A stretch of DNA of 64,000 nt from Herminiimonas sp. (GTDB lineage: Bacteria > Pseudomonadota > Gammaproteobacteria > Burkholderiales > Burkholderiaceae_D): assembly GCA_014377845.1 (NCBI GenBank), contig JACMOV010000039.1, positions 54,637 through 118,636 of the forward strand. The letters run 5' to 3'. Below the pieces are notes generated by a model. That model did not search any database, was not told the origin of the DNA, and was given only the letters and a program-made list of their open reading frames with translations. The position numbers were made by a program, and so were the translations under genes. Position 1 is the first letter of the stretch. Every line of letters starts with the position of its first letter. Positions 1 through 7,844 of this stretch are shown here, one piece after another.

Positions 1-1450
1 CCAGACTCATGATGTATTGCAGGAAAATCTGGTGATCAGTGACCGTTGGCTGGCTGCGCTCCTGCGCATACTGCAGGCGGAAGCGGCTGAATTCCGACGG
101 CGAATAATCGAGCATGGCTGTCGCCCGGTGCGGGTCGTAGGAAGCCAGTCGCGCGAAATTGGCCGGATCGAGACCGGCCCCGATCGCGCCGTTGCCCGAA
201 TCGAGGCGGTCGTAGCGGATGCCGGCGCGCCAGCCGGCGGTAAACTGGTAGACGCCCTGCAGGTACCAGCCCGATTGCGCCGCCCGGTAGCCACCGGACG
301 CCGCAGCCTGCCCGGATGGATCGAGGTTGTAGGCGAGGGCGCCGCGGTCGGTGCGGCGGAAGTATTCGCCCTGCAGTTTCAGGTTGGTCTGCACCGGATT
401 GCCGTTGGGCGACCACTTGTAGATCGCGTCGGCAATCCAGGTACCGCTGTTGCCGGTGAAGGCGTTGACCACGGTTGCGCCGGTGCGATCGGTGTCGTCG
501 AACGCACGTTGCGCGGCGCTGGTGCGCAGGTACGACAGGCCGGCACGGTAGCTGGCCGATTCACCGATGTCATCGCCGACGTGAGCGAAAGCGGCGGTCG
601 AGCCGATGCCGTTCTTGTTGCGGTCATTGCCGGGGAAGGTGCCGCCGCGCCCGAGTTCGACGCCGAGCTCGACGAAGCGGTCGGTCGGGGCCAACCAGCG
701 CAGCTGCGCGCCTTCGGGTTTGTACTGACCGCCGAAGAACGCCTGGTAGGCCAGCGGCGCATCGACGAAGTCCCAGGTGTGCGCATGATGCGCATTCAGA
801 TAGCCGATCGAAGACAGAAAACGCCCGGCCTTGAGGCTCAGGCCATCCGACAGGCCGTGGGTTTCGAACAGCGCTTCCTCGACACTGATCTGGTTGTCCG
901 GCGTTAGCGACAACGTGAGGCGGCCGGCGAATCGCGGATCGATGCTGGCGGCGAGCGTCAATTCCGATTCGCCCAGGTTGAAGCCGCGCTTGCCGGGTCC
1001 GAGCTCGTCGCCGCCTGGAATGAAGCCTTGCAGGCGGTAGCGGTTCGGATCTTGCGACAGGTTGGTGAAACCGCCGCCGAGGATCAGCGATACCGCGGGA
1101 TTGAAGCTGTTACCGGCGCCGGCGGCAGGCGGTGGCGCGGCGGCATAAGGCTCGGCTGCGGTCGACACTTGCGTTGCGGCGGCCGGCAGTGGATTGTCCG
1201 GGACGGGCGCCGCAGCGGCCGCCGCGCTGGCCGCTGCCTTCGCCGTAGCCATTGTCGTTTGCCTGGCCTCGCTCTCGTGCAGGCGCTGCTCCAGCGCATG
1301 GATGCGGGCTTCGTACTGCGACCTCATATCCTTGATCTCGGCGCGGATCTGCGCCAGCGCGGCATTGTCGGCGGCGGTCGCCGCCATCACCGCATGCGGT
1401 GCGCCCAGCACGGCGCACAGCGCCGTTGCCAGGACGGTTTTCTTGAACAT
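1..1450 (-). CDS. Outer-membrane porin-like protein, 3' end beyond window
   Basis: Reading the minus strand from ATG at 1450 gives an open frame to the left edge (about 483 codons, no stop), so the gene is cut by the window. An AGAGGA ribosome site lies about 6 bases upstream. It begins with a signal peptide (MFKKTVLATALCAVLGAP, cleavage after AVMA). A short coiled coil of about 35 residues and an Ala/Pro-rich linker follow. The rest has the alternating aromatic/Gly pattern of an outer-membrane beta-barrel, rich in RLTLSL- and YRAGLSYL-like strands. It resembles carbohydrate or metal-regulated porins; the substrate is not visible. The DUF2946 gene lies 65 bases upstream on the same strand, probably co-transcribed. 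Family assignment is inference. Confidence 0.7.
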   Translation of the reverse strand, partial: MFKKTVLATALCAVLGAPHAVMAATAADNAALAQIRAEIKDMRSQYEARIHALEQRLHESEARQTTMATAKAAASAAAAAAPVPDNPLPAAATQVSTAAEPYAAAPPPAAGAGNSFNPAVSLILGGGFTNLSQDPNRYRLQGFIPGGDELGPGKRGFNLGESELTLAASIDPRFAGRLTLSLTPDNQISVEEALFETHGLSDGLSLKAGRFLSSIGYLNAHHAHTWDFVDAPLAYQAFFGGQYKPEGAQLRWLAPTDRFVELGVELGRGGTFPGNDRNKNGIGSTAAFAHVGDDIGESASYRAGLSYLRTSAAQRAFDDTDRTGATVVNAFTGNSGTWIADAIYKWSPNGNPVQTNLKLQGEYFRRTDRGALAYNLDPSGQAAASGGYRAAQSGWYLQGVYQFTAGWRAGIRYDRLDSGNGAIGAGLDPANFARLASYDPHRATAMLDYSPSEFSRFRLQYAQERSQPTVTDHQIFLQYIMSL

Positions 1451-1515
1451 GGAATTTCCTCTGGAACGTGAAAAGGCACATCGATACGGCCGGGCCGCAT
1501 CGTCGTTACACGGAT

Positions 1516-1851
1516 CTAGATGAATTCTGGCGGTGCGCGCGAGAGAAAGGCGGTGAAGCAGGCGACCGGTGCATTGCGCGACAGGGCAAGCGGCGCATCG
1601 CATGGCTGCAGCGTATCGGCGAAGAACGCAAACGGCGCACGGTCCAGCGCGGAGGCGATCTGCGCAAAGGCCAGACACTGCTCGCACACCCTTTCCGCCG
1701 GAGGCTGTTCGAGCTTCTGCCTTGACGTTGTGGTTGCAGCACTCCGGCTCGCAACGCCCAAGTGGGAAAGCGCATGCACCCATCCCATCTGCTGCGAACC
1801 AAGCAGCAGAATGGACAGTAGCAGCGGCAGAAAGTGTTTGCGCAGGTTCAC
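1516..1851 (-). CDS. DUF2946-like small membrane/secreted protein
   Basis: This encodes 111 residues. A hydrophobic N-terminal segment (FLPLLLSILLLGSQQMGWVHAL) reads as a signal or membrane anchor, followed by His and a CEQC pair (residues about 56-59). The N-terminal hydrophobic helix plus a CxxC in a roughly 110-residue protein is typical of DUF2946, which often neighbours metal-uptake or outer-membrane receptor genes. It sits immediately upstream of the porin-like gene in the same orientation, so the two probably form a unit. A role in metal handling is inference from that association; the catalytic or binding function is unknown. Confidence 0.55.
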   Translation of the reverse strand: MNLRKHFLPLLLSILLLGSQQMGWVHALSHLGVASRSAATTTSRQKLEQPPAERVCEQCLAFAQIASALDRAPFAFFADTLQPCDAPLALSRNAPVACFTAFLSRAPPEFI

Positions 1852-1959
1852 GATAGGCGGATTCTAGCCCATTTGAGAGGCTTGCCGCGCCGGATGGGCT
1901 GATCCCTGAGAGCGGCAGCGCGCATGACTTGCGCCGTCGCGGCCGAATAGTTCAGGGAT

Positions 1960-1975
1960 ATGTACGCGAACGTAC
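1960..1975. repeat. Perfect inverted repeat, candidate operator
   Basis: TGTACG and CGTACA flank a 4-base spacer (CGAA). The element sits between the divergent DUF2946 gene (start 1851) and the small gene at 2091. It has the size and symmetry of a dimeric-regulator site, but no regulator is identified and it may be chance. Confidence 0.3.
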
Positions 1976-1996
1976 AGAACCGTGCCCGGTGCCGCA

Positions 1997-2065
1997 ACGA
2001 CAATGGTGTCCATACGCGGCGAGACGGCATTTCCTTCGCCAGGTCGATGCGACGACAATGGTGTC
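1997..2065 (+). repeat. 14-bp direct repeat pair
   Basis: ACGACAATGGTGTC occurs at 1997-2010 and again at 2052-2065, a 55-base period, in the leader region just before the small gene at 2091. No other role is visible. Confidence 0.5.
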
Positions 2066-2090
2066 GGCGCCTGTCCATTCGGGAGTCATC

Positions 2091-2354
2091 ATGTTCGTCG
2101 TTGCGCGAAGCTACTTCAGTCCCAGGTATCTCGTTGCCGGAATCATGCTGATGCTGACCGTCTCCCTGGCGACCGCCGCGATTGCGATGTACTTGCCCGA
2201 CTCGCCGCTCGCGGTCGCGGACAATGGCGCAAGCAAGCGCACCACCGCCAGCGCACCGGCCCGTAACATCAGCGAATACCGACGCCTGCATGCGGCCCGC
2301 ACCGCAGTCGTGCCAACCTACATGCGAGTGACGGCAGAGTCGCTTGACCGTTAA
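2091..2354 (+). CDS. Small single-pass membrane protein, hypothetical
   Basis: An 87-residue frame starts at ATG 2091, with GGGAG about 7 bases upstream. Residues about 13-35 form one strong hydrophobic segment (YLVAGIMLMLTVSLATAAIA), followed by a polar, Arg-rich tail. The frame is open further upstream to 1929 but without a convincing ribosome site, so the internal ATG was chosen. It is followed after 10 bases by another small gene, suggesting co-transcription. I do not recognise the family and offer no function. Confidence 0.45.
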   Translation: MFVVARSYFSPRYLVAGIMLMLTVSLATAAIAMYLPDSPLAVADNGASKRTTASAPARNISEYRRLHAARTAVVPTYMRVTAESLDR

Positions 2355-2364
2355 AGGACATTCC

Positions 2365-2529
2365 ATGCGAAATACCGATGAAAACGTCGCTTTGCTCAAG
2401 GATCTCATGAAGGTGCCGCCGATGAGCGCGTCCCAACATGCGTTGATCATGCGTAAGCGAATCGAAGGTCGGCGGCTTGCCGAGGACGTTCGTGAAGCCT
2501 CTCGCCAGCGATCGCGGGACTTAAGCTAG
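2365..2529 (+). CDS. Small charged hypothetical protein (54 aa)
   Basis: ATG 2365 has AAAGGA 7 bases upstream. The 54-residue product (MRNTDENVALLKDLMKVPP start) is rich in Arg, Glu and Asp, with no signal peptide or membrane segment, and looks like a short helical, possibly nucleic-acid- or protein-binding peptide. It follows the 87-residue membrane protein by 10 bases. Its stop codon falls inside a 13-bp tandem repeat. The family is not recognised. Confidence 0.45.
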   Translation: MRNTDENVALLKDLMKVPPMSASQHALIMRKRIEGRRLAEDVREASRQRSRDLS

Positions 2530-2561
2530 GGACTTAAGCTAGGGGCTAGGGACTTGGGCTA
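2516..2561 (+). repeat. 13-bp tandem repeat at a gene end
   Basis: GGGACTTAAGCTA is present twice head to tail (2516-2528, 2529-2541). After a 7-base GGGGCTA remnant comes a third, diverged copy, GGGACTTGGGCTA (2549-2561). The stop codon of the 54-residue gene is supplied by the first unit. Confidence 0.8.
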
Positions 2562-2715
2562 GCCACTTCCAAGCGAGCGGGCTACCCGCTGAACCACAAT
2601 TTCGAGCTCCACATTTTCTTTTTCATGTAGTCCCCTTTGCGCCTGGAGCACGCCTTCATGGCGTGGCAGGCGCTACACCGAATCCCCTATCCCGGCAAGC
2701 AACGAGACCGACAAT

Positions 2716-3012
2716 ATGACGACAAGCACCGACCCATCCAACAGTTCAACCACCGCATCAACCACCGCGTCAGCCACCGCATCAGCCACCGCGTCAACCA
2801 CCGCGTCAACCACCTATTACGTTCTGCGCAGCCGTACCACCACGATGGGCGACGGCCCCTACGTCGGACTGGCAGCCGACGGTGCGCACGCCGTCGTGCC
2901 CGACGTGATGCAAGCCAGACGCTTTGCTTCGCTGGCCGAGGCCGAATCCTATGCCGGCGCAATGGGCGAGACGTTCGGCGACTTCGAACTCGAAGTCCGC
3001 ACGGCAGCGTAG
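2716..3012 (+). CDS. Hypothetical protein with N-terminal TTAS tetrapeptide repeat
   Basis: This is a 98-residue frame from ATG 2716; the ribosome site is weak (GAGA). Residues about 12-31 are five TTAS/ATAS tetrapeptides encoded by a 12-bp tandem repeat. The remaining 65 residues (from TYYVLRSRTTTMGDGPYVGL) look like a small folded alpha/beta domain ending in a basic/acidic pattern. There is no signal peptide. It lies between two other small genes on the same strand and 72 bases upstream of a glycine-zipper protein gene. I do not recognise the C-terminal domain. The longer overlapping frame 2637-3242 lacks coding character and was rejected. Confidence 0.5.
   Translation: MTTSTDPSNSSTTASTTASATASATASTTASTTYYVLRSRTTTMGDGPYVGLAADGAHAVVPDVMQARRFASLAEAESYAGAMGETFGDFELEVRTAA
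2749..2814 (+). repeat. In-frame 12-bp coding minisatellite
   Basis: Five and a half copies of (A/G)CCACCGC(A/G)TCA lie in the N-terminal part of the gene at 2716. Unit length is a multiple of three, so copy-number change would alter linker length without a frameshift. Confidence 0.85.
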
Positions 3013-3084
3013 AAACAGGTTTCTTCGGAACACCGGACCGCCGGATTCGTCCAATCAGCCTTCCAAAATCACATCGAGAACGCC

Positions 3085-3711
3085 ATGGCCCACATCATCG
3101 CAGGACACTTCCAGGAACAATCTCAGGTCGACCAAGTGATCGAGGCGATCCGGGAAATCGGCATCCGGCAAGAGCAGATCAGCAGTTTTTACGTGAACCC
3201 GCCCGGCCAGCACAACCTGTATTCGATCGGCGGCGATCGTGACGAGTCGCCGGGCGCGCACGACAGTAGCGCCGGCGTTGTTCGTGGCGCCGCAACCGGA
3301 GGGGCAATCGGTGCAGCCGCAGGCTTGACCGGCGCGCCGGTGTTCGGCCCTGTGGGACCCGCAGTCGGTGCGCTCGTCGGCGCGCACATCGGGGGCTTGA
3401 TCGGCAGCTTGTCACAGATGACCGAGGATAAACAACCCGACGAAAGTGCGATTGACGTCGCCAAGCGCAATGTCGAACCACACCAGCGCAGTTCTGGCCT
3501 GATGGTTGCCGTCAGTGTCGATGACGCAGCGCCTTTGGATACCTCAGGTGTCGGGCGTAACCCGCAGCGAGAAATCGTCGATGTGCTGAACCGGTTCGGT
3601 GTGCGTGACCTGGAGGAAGCAGATGGCACCATCGTCGATGGCGATTGGCAGGATTTCAACCCGTTGGCGGTGCCACGCCTGATTGACCCGGCAACCTTGC
3701 GCGCCATCTGA
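3085..3711 (+). CDS. Glycine-zipper protein, general-stress-like
   Basis: The product has 208 residues. The N-terminal 45 (IIAGHFQEQSQVDQVIEAIR and on) form a ferredoxin-like beta-alpha-beta segment of the sort seen in general-stress proteins that sense an index between residues. Residues about 65-110 are a Gly/Ala-rich double hydrophobic helix (GAATGGAIGAAAGLTGAP and GPVGPAVGALVGAHIGGLIG), the hallmark of a glycine zipper that can insert into membranes. A second alpha/beta segment (GLMVAVSVDD, EIVDVLNRFGV) follows. Ribosome site GAGAA precedes ATG 3085. The role is inferred only as membrane-associated stress protein; no enzyme motif is seen. Confidence 0.55.
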   Translation: MAHIIAGHFQEQSQVDQVIEAIREIGIRQEQISSFYVNPPGQHNLYSIGGDRDESPGAHDSSAGVVRGAATGGAIGAAAGLTGAPVFGPVGPAVGALVGAHIGGLIGSLSQMTEDKQPDESAIDVAKRNVEPHQRSSGLMVAVSVDDAAPLDTSGVGRNPQREIVDVLNRFGVRDLEEADGTIVDGDWQDFNPLAVPRLIDPATLRAI

Positions 3712-3760
3712 TCGGCGTTTTGGGCGACGTTTTCCGTTTCGCTATTCAGAACAGCAAACA

Positions 3761-3794
3761 GCGGATCGCCCGGCGTTCCTGCCAGGCGATCCGC
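3761..3794. terminator. Hairpin between convergent genes
   Basis: A perfect 10-bp stem, GCGGATCGCC/GGCGATCCGC, with a 14-base loop separates the glycine-zipper gene from the convergent paoC. No long T tract follows, so it may be a weak terminator or an mRNA 3'-end stabiliser. Confidence 0.5.
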
Positions 3795-3801
3795 GTCCGA
3801 T

Positions 3802-6057
3802 TCAGATCAGCTTGTCGAGCGTGATCGGCAGATCCCGCACCCGCACGCCGGTGGCGTGGTGGACCGCATTCGCAATCGCCGCCGCGACACCGGTGATGCC
3901 GATTTCACCGATGCCCTTTGCCCCCAGCGCATTGATGTACGGATCGTCTTCATCGACCACGATGATCTCGATATCGCCGATATCGGCGTTGACCGGAACA
4001 TGATATTCGCCCAGGTTGGCATTGATCGCGCGCCCGGTCAGCCGGTCCATCTCGGTCTTTTCCTGCAGCGCCATGCCGATGCCCCACACGACACCGCCCA
4101 TCAACTGGCTGTGACCGGTCTTGCGGTTCATCAGCTTGCCGATACCGTAGGCGCCCACGACGCGCGGCACCGTCACGGTCCCGAGCTCCGGATCGACATG
4201 CACTTCGACGAAGACAGCGCCGAACGAATGCATCGAAAACTGTTTTTTTTCATCGCCCGGCTTGGTTTCGCTGGTCGCTTCGATCGGCGCGCCGCCGTTG
4301 CGCTCGATGAGCCGTGCGATCGGCTCGCGCCGGGCCGGCAGCGTGCGCAGAAACAGCCATCCCGCTTCGATGCCGATCTCGTCTGCATTCATGCCGTGCA
4401 GGAGTGATGCCGCATCGCCGATTGCCATTGCGATCAGCTTGGCGCGCACCGAAGTGGCAGCGGCATGCACCGCCGGTCCGACGCTGGCGACCGTCTGCGA
4501 TCCGCCTGAGACGGGCGCGTGCGGCTGGTTGGTGTCGCCGAGTTCGAATCGCACTTTCTCGAGCGGCAAGCCGAGTGCGTCTGCAGCAATCTGTGTCATT
4601 ACCGTGTAGGTGCCGGTGCCGAGATCTTGCGAACCGCTGCACACGACCGCGCTGCCATCGGACAGGATCGTGGCCGATGCGCTCGCCGCCTGGCGGTTGG
4701 CCGGATACGCGGCGGTGGCCATGCCCCAGCCGACCAGCAGGTCGCCGTGCCGCATCGAGCGCGGCTCCGGGTTGCGTTGTGCCCATCCGAACCGCTGCGC
4801 GCCCTGTTCATAACACTGGCGCAGCGATTTGCTCGACCAGGGCAACCCCTTCTCGGGCTCCCGTTCTGCATGATTCTGCATGCGAAGCGCAATCGGGTCG
4901 ATCCGCGCGGCACACGCCAGCTCGTCGATCGCGGATTCGAGCGCGAAGCTGCCGCTGGCTTCGCCCGGCGCCCGCATGAAAGTGGGTACCCCGTAGTGCA
5001 TCCGCGCCAGCCGATGCGTGGTGTGCTGGCTATCGCTGTCGTAGAGCATGCGGGTCACGATCGCTGATGGCTCGATCCACGGCTCCTGAAAGGCGCTGCC
5101 GGAGATCACATGGTGACGCACCGCGGTCAGCCGGCCGTCGGCCGCCGCGCCCAGTTGCAGGCGCTGCTCGGTCTGTGGACGATGCCCGACCATGCCGAAC
5201 ATCTGGGGGCGCGTCAGCACCAGCTTCACCGGCTGCCCGGCGGCACGCGCGGCCATCGCGGCCAGCACCACATGCGACCAGGTCGAGCCCTTGGAACCAA
5301 AACCGCCGCCGACGAAAGGACAGATCACGCGGACCTGGTCGGGCGACATTCCCAATGTCTTGGCCACCGCGGTGCGGTCGCCGCTCACGTACTGGGTCGA
5401 GTCGAACAGTGTCAGGTGCTCGCCGTTCCACGTTGCCACGGTCGCATGCGGCTCCAGCGGGTTGTGGTTTTCCACGGGGGTGGTGTAGGTAGCGTCGATC
5501 CGGCTGCTGGCATCGCGCCAGCCGGCATCATGATCGCCGCGCGACGAATCGGGAGTCGAGCCCTGGACCTTGTCGGGCGTGACCAGGTCGGCTTTGGCCA
5601 GTTCGAAATCGAGCACCGCGGCCTTGGCGTCGTAAGTAATGCGTACCGTCCGGGCGGCATCCTGCGCCTGCTCCAGTGTCTCGGCCACGACGATTGCAAC
5701 CGGTTGGTTGTTGTACAGGACCTGGTCGTCCTGCAGCAGGTTCAGTACGCGTCCGGCGGGCGGGTTGCCGGCGCCGGCGCGTCCCTTTTCGGGCAATGCG
5801 GGTGCGTTATGGTGACTCATTGCCAGCCTGACCCCGCGCATGCGCTCGGCGTCGCCGGTATCGATGTTGGCAATCCGGCCATGGGCGATCGTGCTGGTGA
5901 CGATGACCGCATGCAGGAGTCCCGGCAGCGCATGCTCGGCAGCGTATATCGCTGCGCCGGTGACTTTAGCGTGACCATCGGTCCGGTTGAGCGGTTGGCC
6001 GATCAGCGGCGCGCCAATGAGCGGCATGCCGCTTGCAGATTCCGCGAGGGGATTCAT
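3802..6057 (-). CDS. paoC: Aldehyde oxidoreductase, molybdenum-binding subunit PaoC
   Basis: This 751-residue xanthine-dehydrogenase-family large subunit binds molybdopterin cytosine dinucleotide and oxidises aldehydes to acids. Visible cofactor motifs are [37 protein letters not shown] and the C-terminal GAKGIGEIG, whose Glu is the expected base catalyst. The length fits E. coli PaoC (about 730). The start at 6057 overlaps the stop of paoB by four bases (ATGA), indicating translational coupling; the frame runs open upstream only as an overlap with paoB. Assembly needs an XdhC/PaoD-type chaperone, not found nearby. The exact aldehyde substrate cannot be told. Confidence 0.9.
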   Translation of the reverse strand: MNPLAESASGMPLIGAPLIGQPLNRTDGHAKVTGAAIYAAEHALPGLLHAVIVTSTIAHGRIANIDTGDAERMRGVRLAMSHHNAPALPEKGRAGAGNPPAGRVLNLLQDDQVLYNNQPVAIVVAETLEQAQDAARTVRITYDAKAAVLDFELAKADLVTPDKVQGSTPDSSRGDHDAGWRDASSRIDATYTTPVENHNPLEPHATVATWNGEHLTLFDSTQYVSGDRTAVAKTLGMSPDQVRVICPFVGGGFGSKGSTWSHVVLAAMAARAAGQPVKLVLTRPQMFGMVGHRPQTEQRLQLGAAADGRLTAVRHHVISGSAFQEPWIEPSAIVTRMLYDSDSQHTTHRLARMHYGVPTFMRAPGEASGSFALESAIDELACAARIDPIALRMQNHAEREPEKGLPWSSKSLRQCYEQGAQRFGWAQRNPEPRSMRHGDLLVGWGMATAAYPANRQAASASATILSDGSAVVCSGSQDLGTGTYTVMTQIAADALGLPLEKVRFELGDTNQPHAPVSGGSQTVASVGPAVHAAATSVRAKLIAMAIGDAASLLHGMNADEIGIEAGWLFLRTLPARREPIARLIERNGGAPIEATSETKPGDEKKQFSMHSFGAVFVEVHVDPELGTVTVPRVVGAYGIGKLMNRKTGHSQLMGGVVWGIGMALQEKTEMDRLTGRAINANLGEYHVPVNADIGDIEIIVVDEDDPYINALGAKGIGEIGITGVAAAIANAVHHATGVRVRDLPITLDKLI

Positions 6058-7064
6058 GTGGATTCTCCTGTCGATGCGGCGGCCAGCCGTAGTGCGCGAA
6101 CGATCGCCCGGCGTGCGAGCGGTATCTTGAACCGGTTGTCCCGCAGGCCGACGGCGCCGGCCAGCAGCTGGTCGGCGACCCTGGCCGCAGCATCCTCGAA
6201 GGCGGATGTGCCGATGCGCTGACCGAGCAGCGGTGCTTCTGCATCCGCGACGCGCCACGGCTTGTGGGCAACGCCGCCGAGCGCGACGGTCGCCTGCTCG
6301 ACGATGCCATCGCGTAGCCCCAGTCCTGCGGCCACCGATACCAGCGCAAACGCATAGCTGGCACGGTCGCGTACCTTCAGATAATGCGCATTGGCGGCGA
6401 AGGGCGAGGGCGGCAGGTCGACTGCCGTGATCAGTTCGTGTGCGCCGAGTACCGTATCGGATTGCGGTCGATCGCCGGGCAGGCGATGGAATTCGGCGAT
6501 CGGAATCCGCCGCTCGCCATCCTCGCCACGCACGGTCACCACTGCATCGAGCGCCGCCAGGGCGACATTCATGTCGGACGGGTTGGTGGCGATGCAGGCG
6601 TCGCTGGCGCCGAGGATCGCATGGATACGATGGAAGCCGTCGCGCGCGGCGCATCCCGAACCGGGGATACGCTTGTTGCATCGATCGAATCCGGTATCGT
6701 TAAAGTAGTAGCAACGGGGGCGCTGCATCAGGTTGCCGCCGGTGGTCGCCATGTTGCGCAATTGGGCTGATGCGCCCGATAGCAAAGCCTGCGACAGGAG
6801 CGGAAAGCGTTGCCGCACCAGCGCATGATTTGCGGTATCGCTGTTGCGGGCCAGCGCGCCGATGCGCACGCCGCCAGCTTCCGTGCTCACGATGCTGTCC
6901 AGGCCACTGCGGTTCAGATCGATCAGGCGGACAGCATGCTCGACGTCGCCCTTGAGCAGGTCGAGCAGGTTGGTGCCGCCACCGAGGTATCGCGCACCCG
7001 GCTGCTGTGCGAGGCCAAATGCGTTCGCCGCGTCGGTGGCGCGGTCATAGAAAAATGGTTGCAT
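6054..7064 (-). CDS. paoB: Aldehyde oxidoreductase, FAD-binding subunit PaoB
   Basis: The 336-residue FAD-binding middle subunit passes electrons between the iron-sulfur subunit and acceptor. FAD-contact motifs are [10 protein letters not shown] near residue 27 and [14 protein letters not shown] near residue 105. The stretch after that carries four cysteines (RPRC, DRC, GSGC, DAC) in the spacing seen in E. coli PaoB, where they bind an extra [4Fe-4S] cluster rare in this enzyme family. AGGAGC lies just upstream of ATG 7064. It is 15 bases downstream of paoA and overlaps paoC. Confidence 0.9.
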   Translation of the reverse strand: MQPFFYDRATDAANAFGLAQQPGARYLGGGTNLLDLLKGDVEHAVRLIDLNRSGLDSIVSTEAGGVRIGALARNSDTANHALVRQRFPLLSQALLSGASAQLRNMATTGGNLMQRPRCYYFNDTGFDRCNKRIPGSGCAARDGFHRIHAILGASDACIATNPSDMNVALAALDAVVTVRGEDGERRIPIAEFHRLPGDRPQSDTVLGAHELITAVDLPPSPFAANAHYLKVRDRASYAFALVSVAAGLGLRDGIVEQATVALGGVAHKPWRVADAEAPLLGQRIGTSAFEDAAARVADQLLAGAVGLRDNRFKIPLARRAIVRALRLAAASTGEST

Positions 7065-7079
7065 GAAAGCTCCTGCAGA

Positions 7080-7664
7080 TCAGGTGTTCTTGCATGAGGT
7101 GGATGCCAGGCCGGTCATGACGCTCTGGATGGCCGCCACGATGTTCGGATACGCGCCACAGCGGCAGAGGTTGCCGCTCATGCGCTCGCGGATGTCGGCT
7201 GCGCTCGCGGCGTGTTGCGGCTGGCGTACATCGCCCGAAACCGTGCTGGCGTCGCCGGCCCGGAATTCATTGAGCAGCGCCGTTGCCGAGCACAGCTGTC
7301 CCGGTGTGCAGTAACCGCACTGGAATGCATCGTGGGCGATGAAGGCGGTCTGGAGCGGGGTGAGCTGCGCATCGATTTCGAGGCCCTCCACGGTCGTGAT
7401 TTCCTGCTCGTCATGCATGATCGCCAGTGTCAGGCAGGCATTGATGCGGCGGCCATCGATCAGCACCGTGCAGGCCCCGCACTGTCCGCGGTCGCAGCCT
7501 TTCTTGGTGCCCGTCATGCCGAGGGTTTCACGCAGGGCGTCGAGCAGCGTGACACGGGGTTCGATCGTCAGCGCATGTTGCGTGCCGTTGATGCGCAATG
7601 TGAGTGGTACCGGTTCGGCGAACCGGGCCGTGGGTTGTGCGCCCGTCGCAGGAGAGTCGCTCAT
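7080..7664 (-). CDS. paoA: Aldehyde oxidoreductase, 2Fe-2S subunit PaoA
   Basis: The 194-residue small subunit has two [2Fe-2S] clusters. The plant-ferredoxin-type motif KKGCDRGQCGACTVL plus a later Cys (INAC) forms the first. CGYCTPGQLC and NLCRCGAYPN form the second. E. coli PaoA has an N-terminal twin-arginine signal; here the N-terminus (MSDSPATGAQPTARFAEPVP) has none, so this enzyme should stay in the cytoplasm unless exported by another route. GAGG sits about 7 bases before ATG 7664. First gene of the paoABC operon. Confidence 0.9.
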   Translation of the reverse strand: MSDSPATGAQPTARFAEPVPLTLRINGTQHALTIEPRVTLLDALRETLGMTGTKKGCDRGQCGACTVLIDGRRINACLTLAIMHDEQEITTVEGLEIDAQLTPLQTAFIAHDAFQCGYCTPGQLCSATALLNEFRAGDASTVSGDVRQPQHAASAADIRERMSGNLCRCGAYPNIVAAIQSVMTGLASTSCKNT

Positions 7665-7844
7665 TTGCTGCCTCGTTAAGTGGCGGCATGCGCCTGCATG
7701 CGCAATCGGATGCGGTACGGCGGTGGCTGCATGACGCGGATGGGTCGTCGCCCACGATGAACGCGACGCTTCAATGAAGCGTGGAACCGGCGTGAGCCAG
7801 ATGCCTCAGCATGCCGCAAACAGGGTGGAGATTGTGTGCGCGAC

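Noticed and set aside
2637-3242. 201-codon plus-strand frame
   Set aside because: Covers the TTAS-repeat gene in another frame, with strings of HRVNHR caused by reading the 12-bp repeat out of frame.
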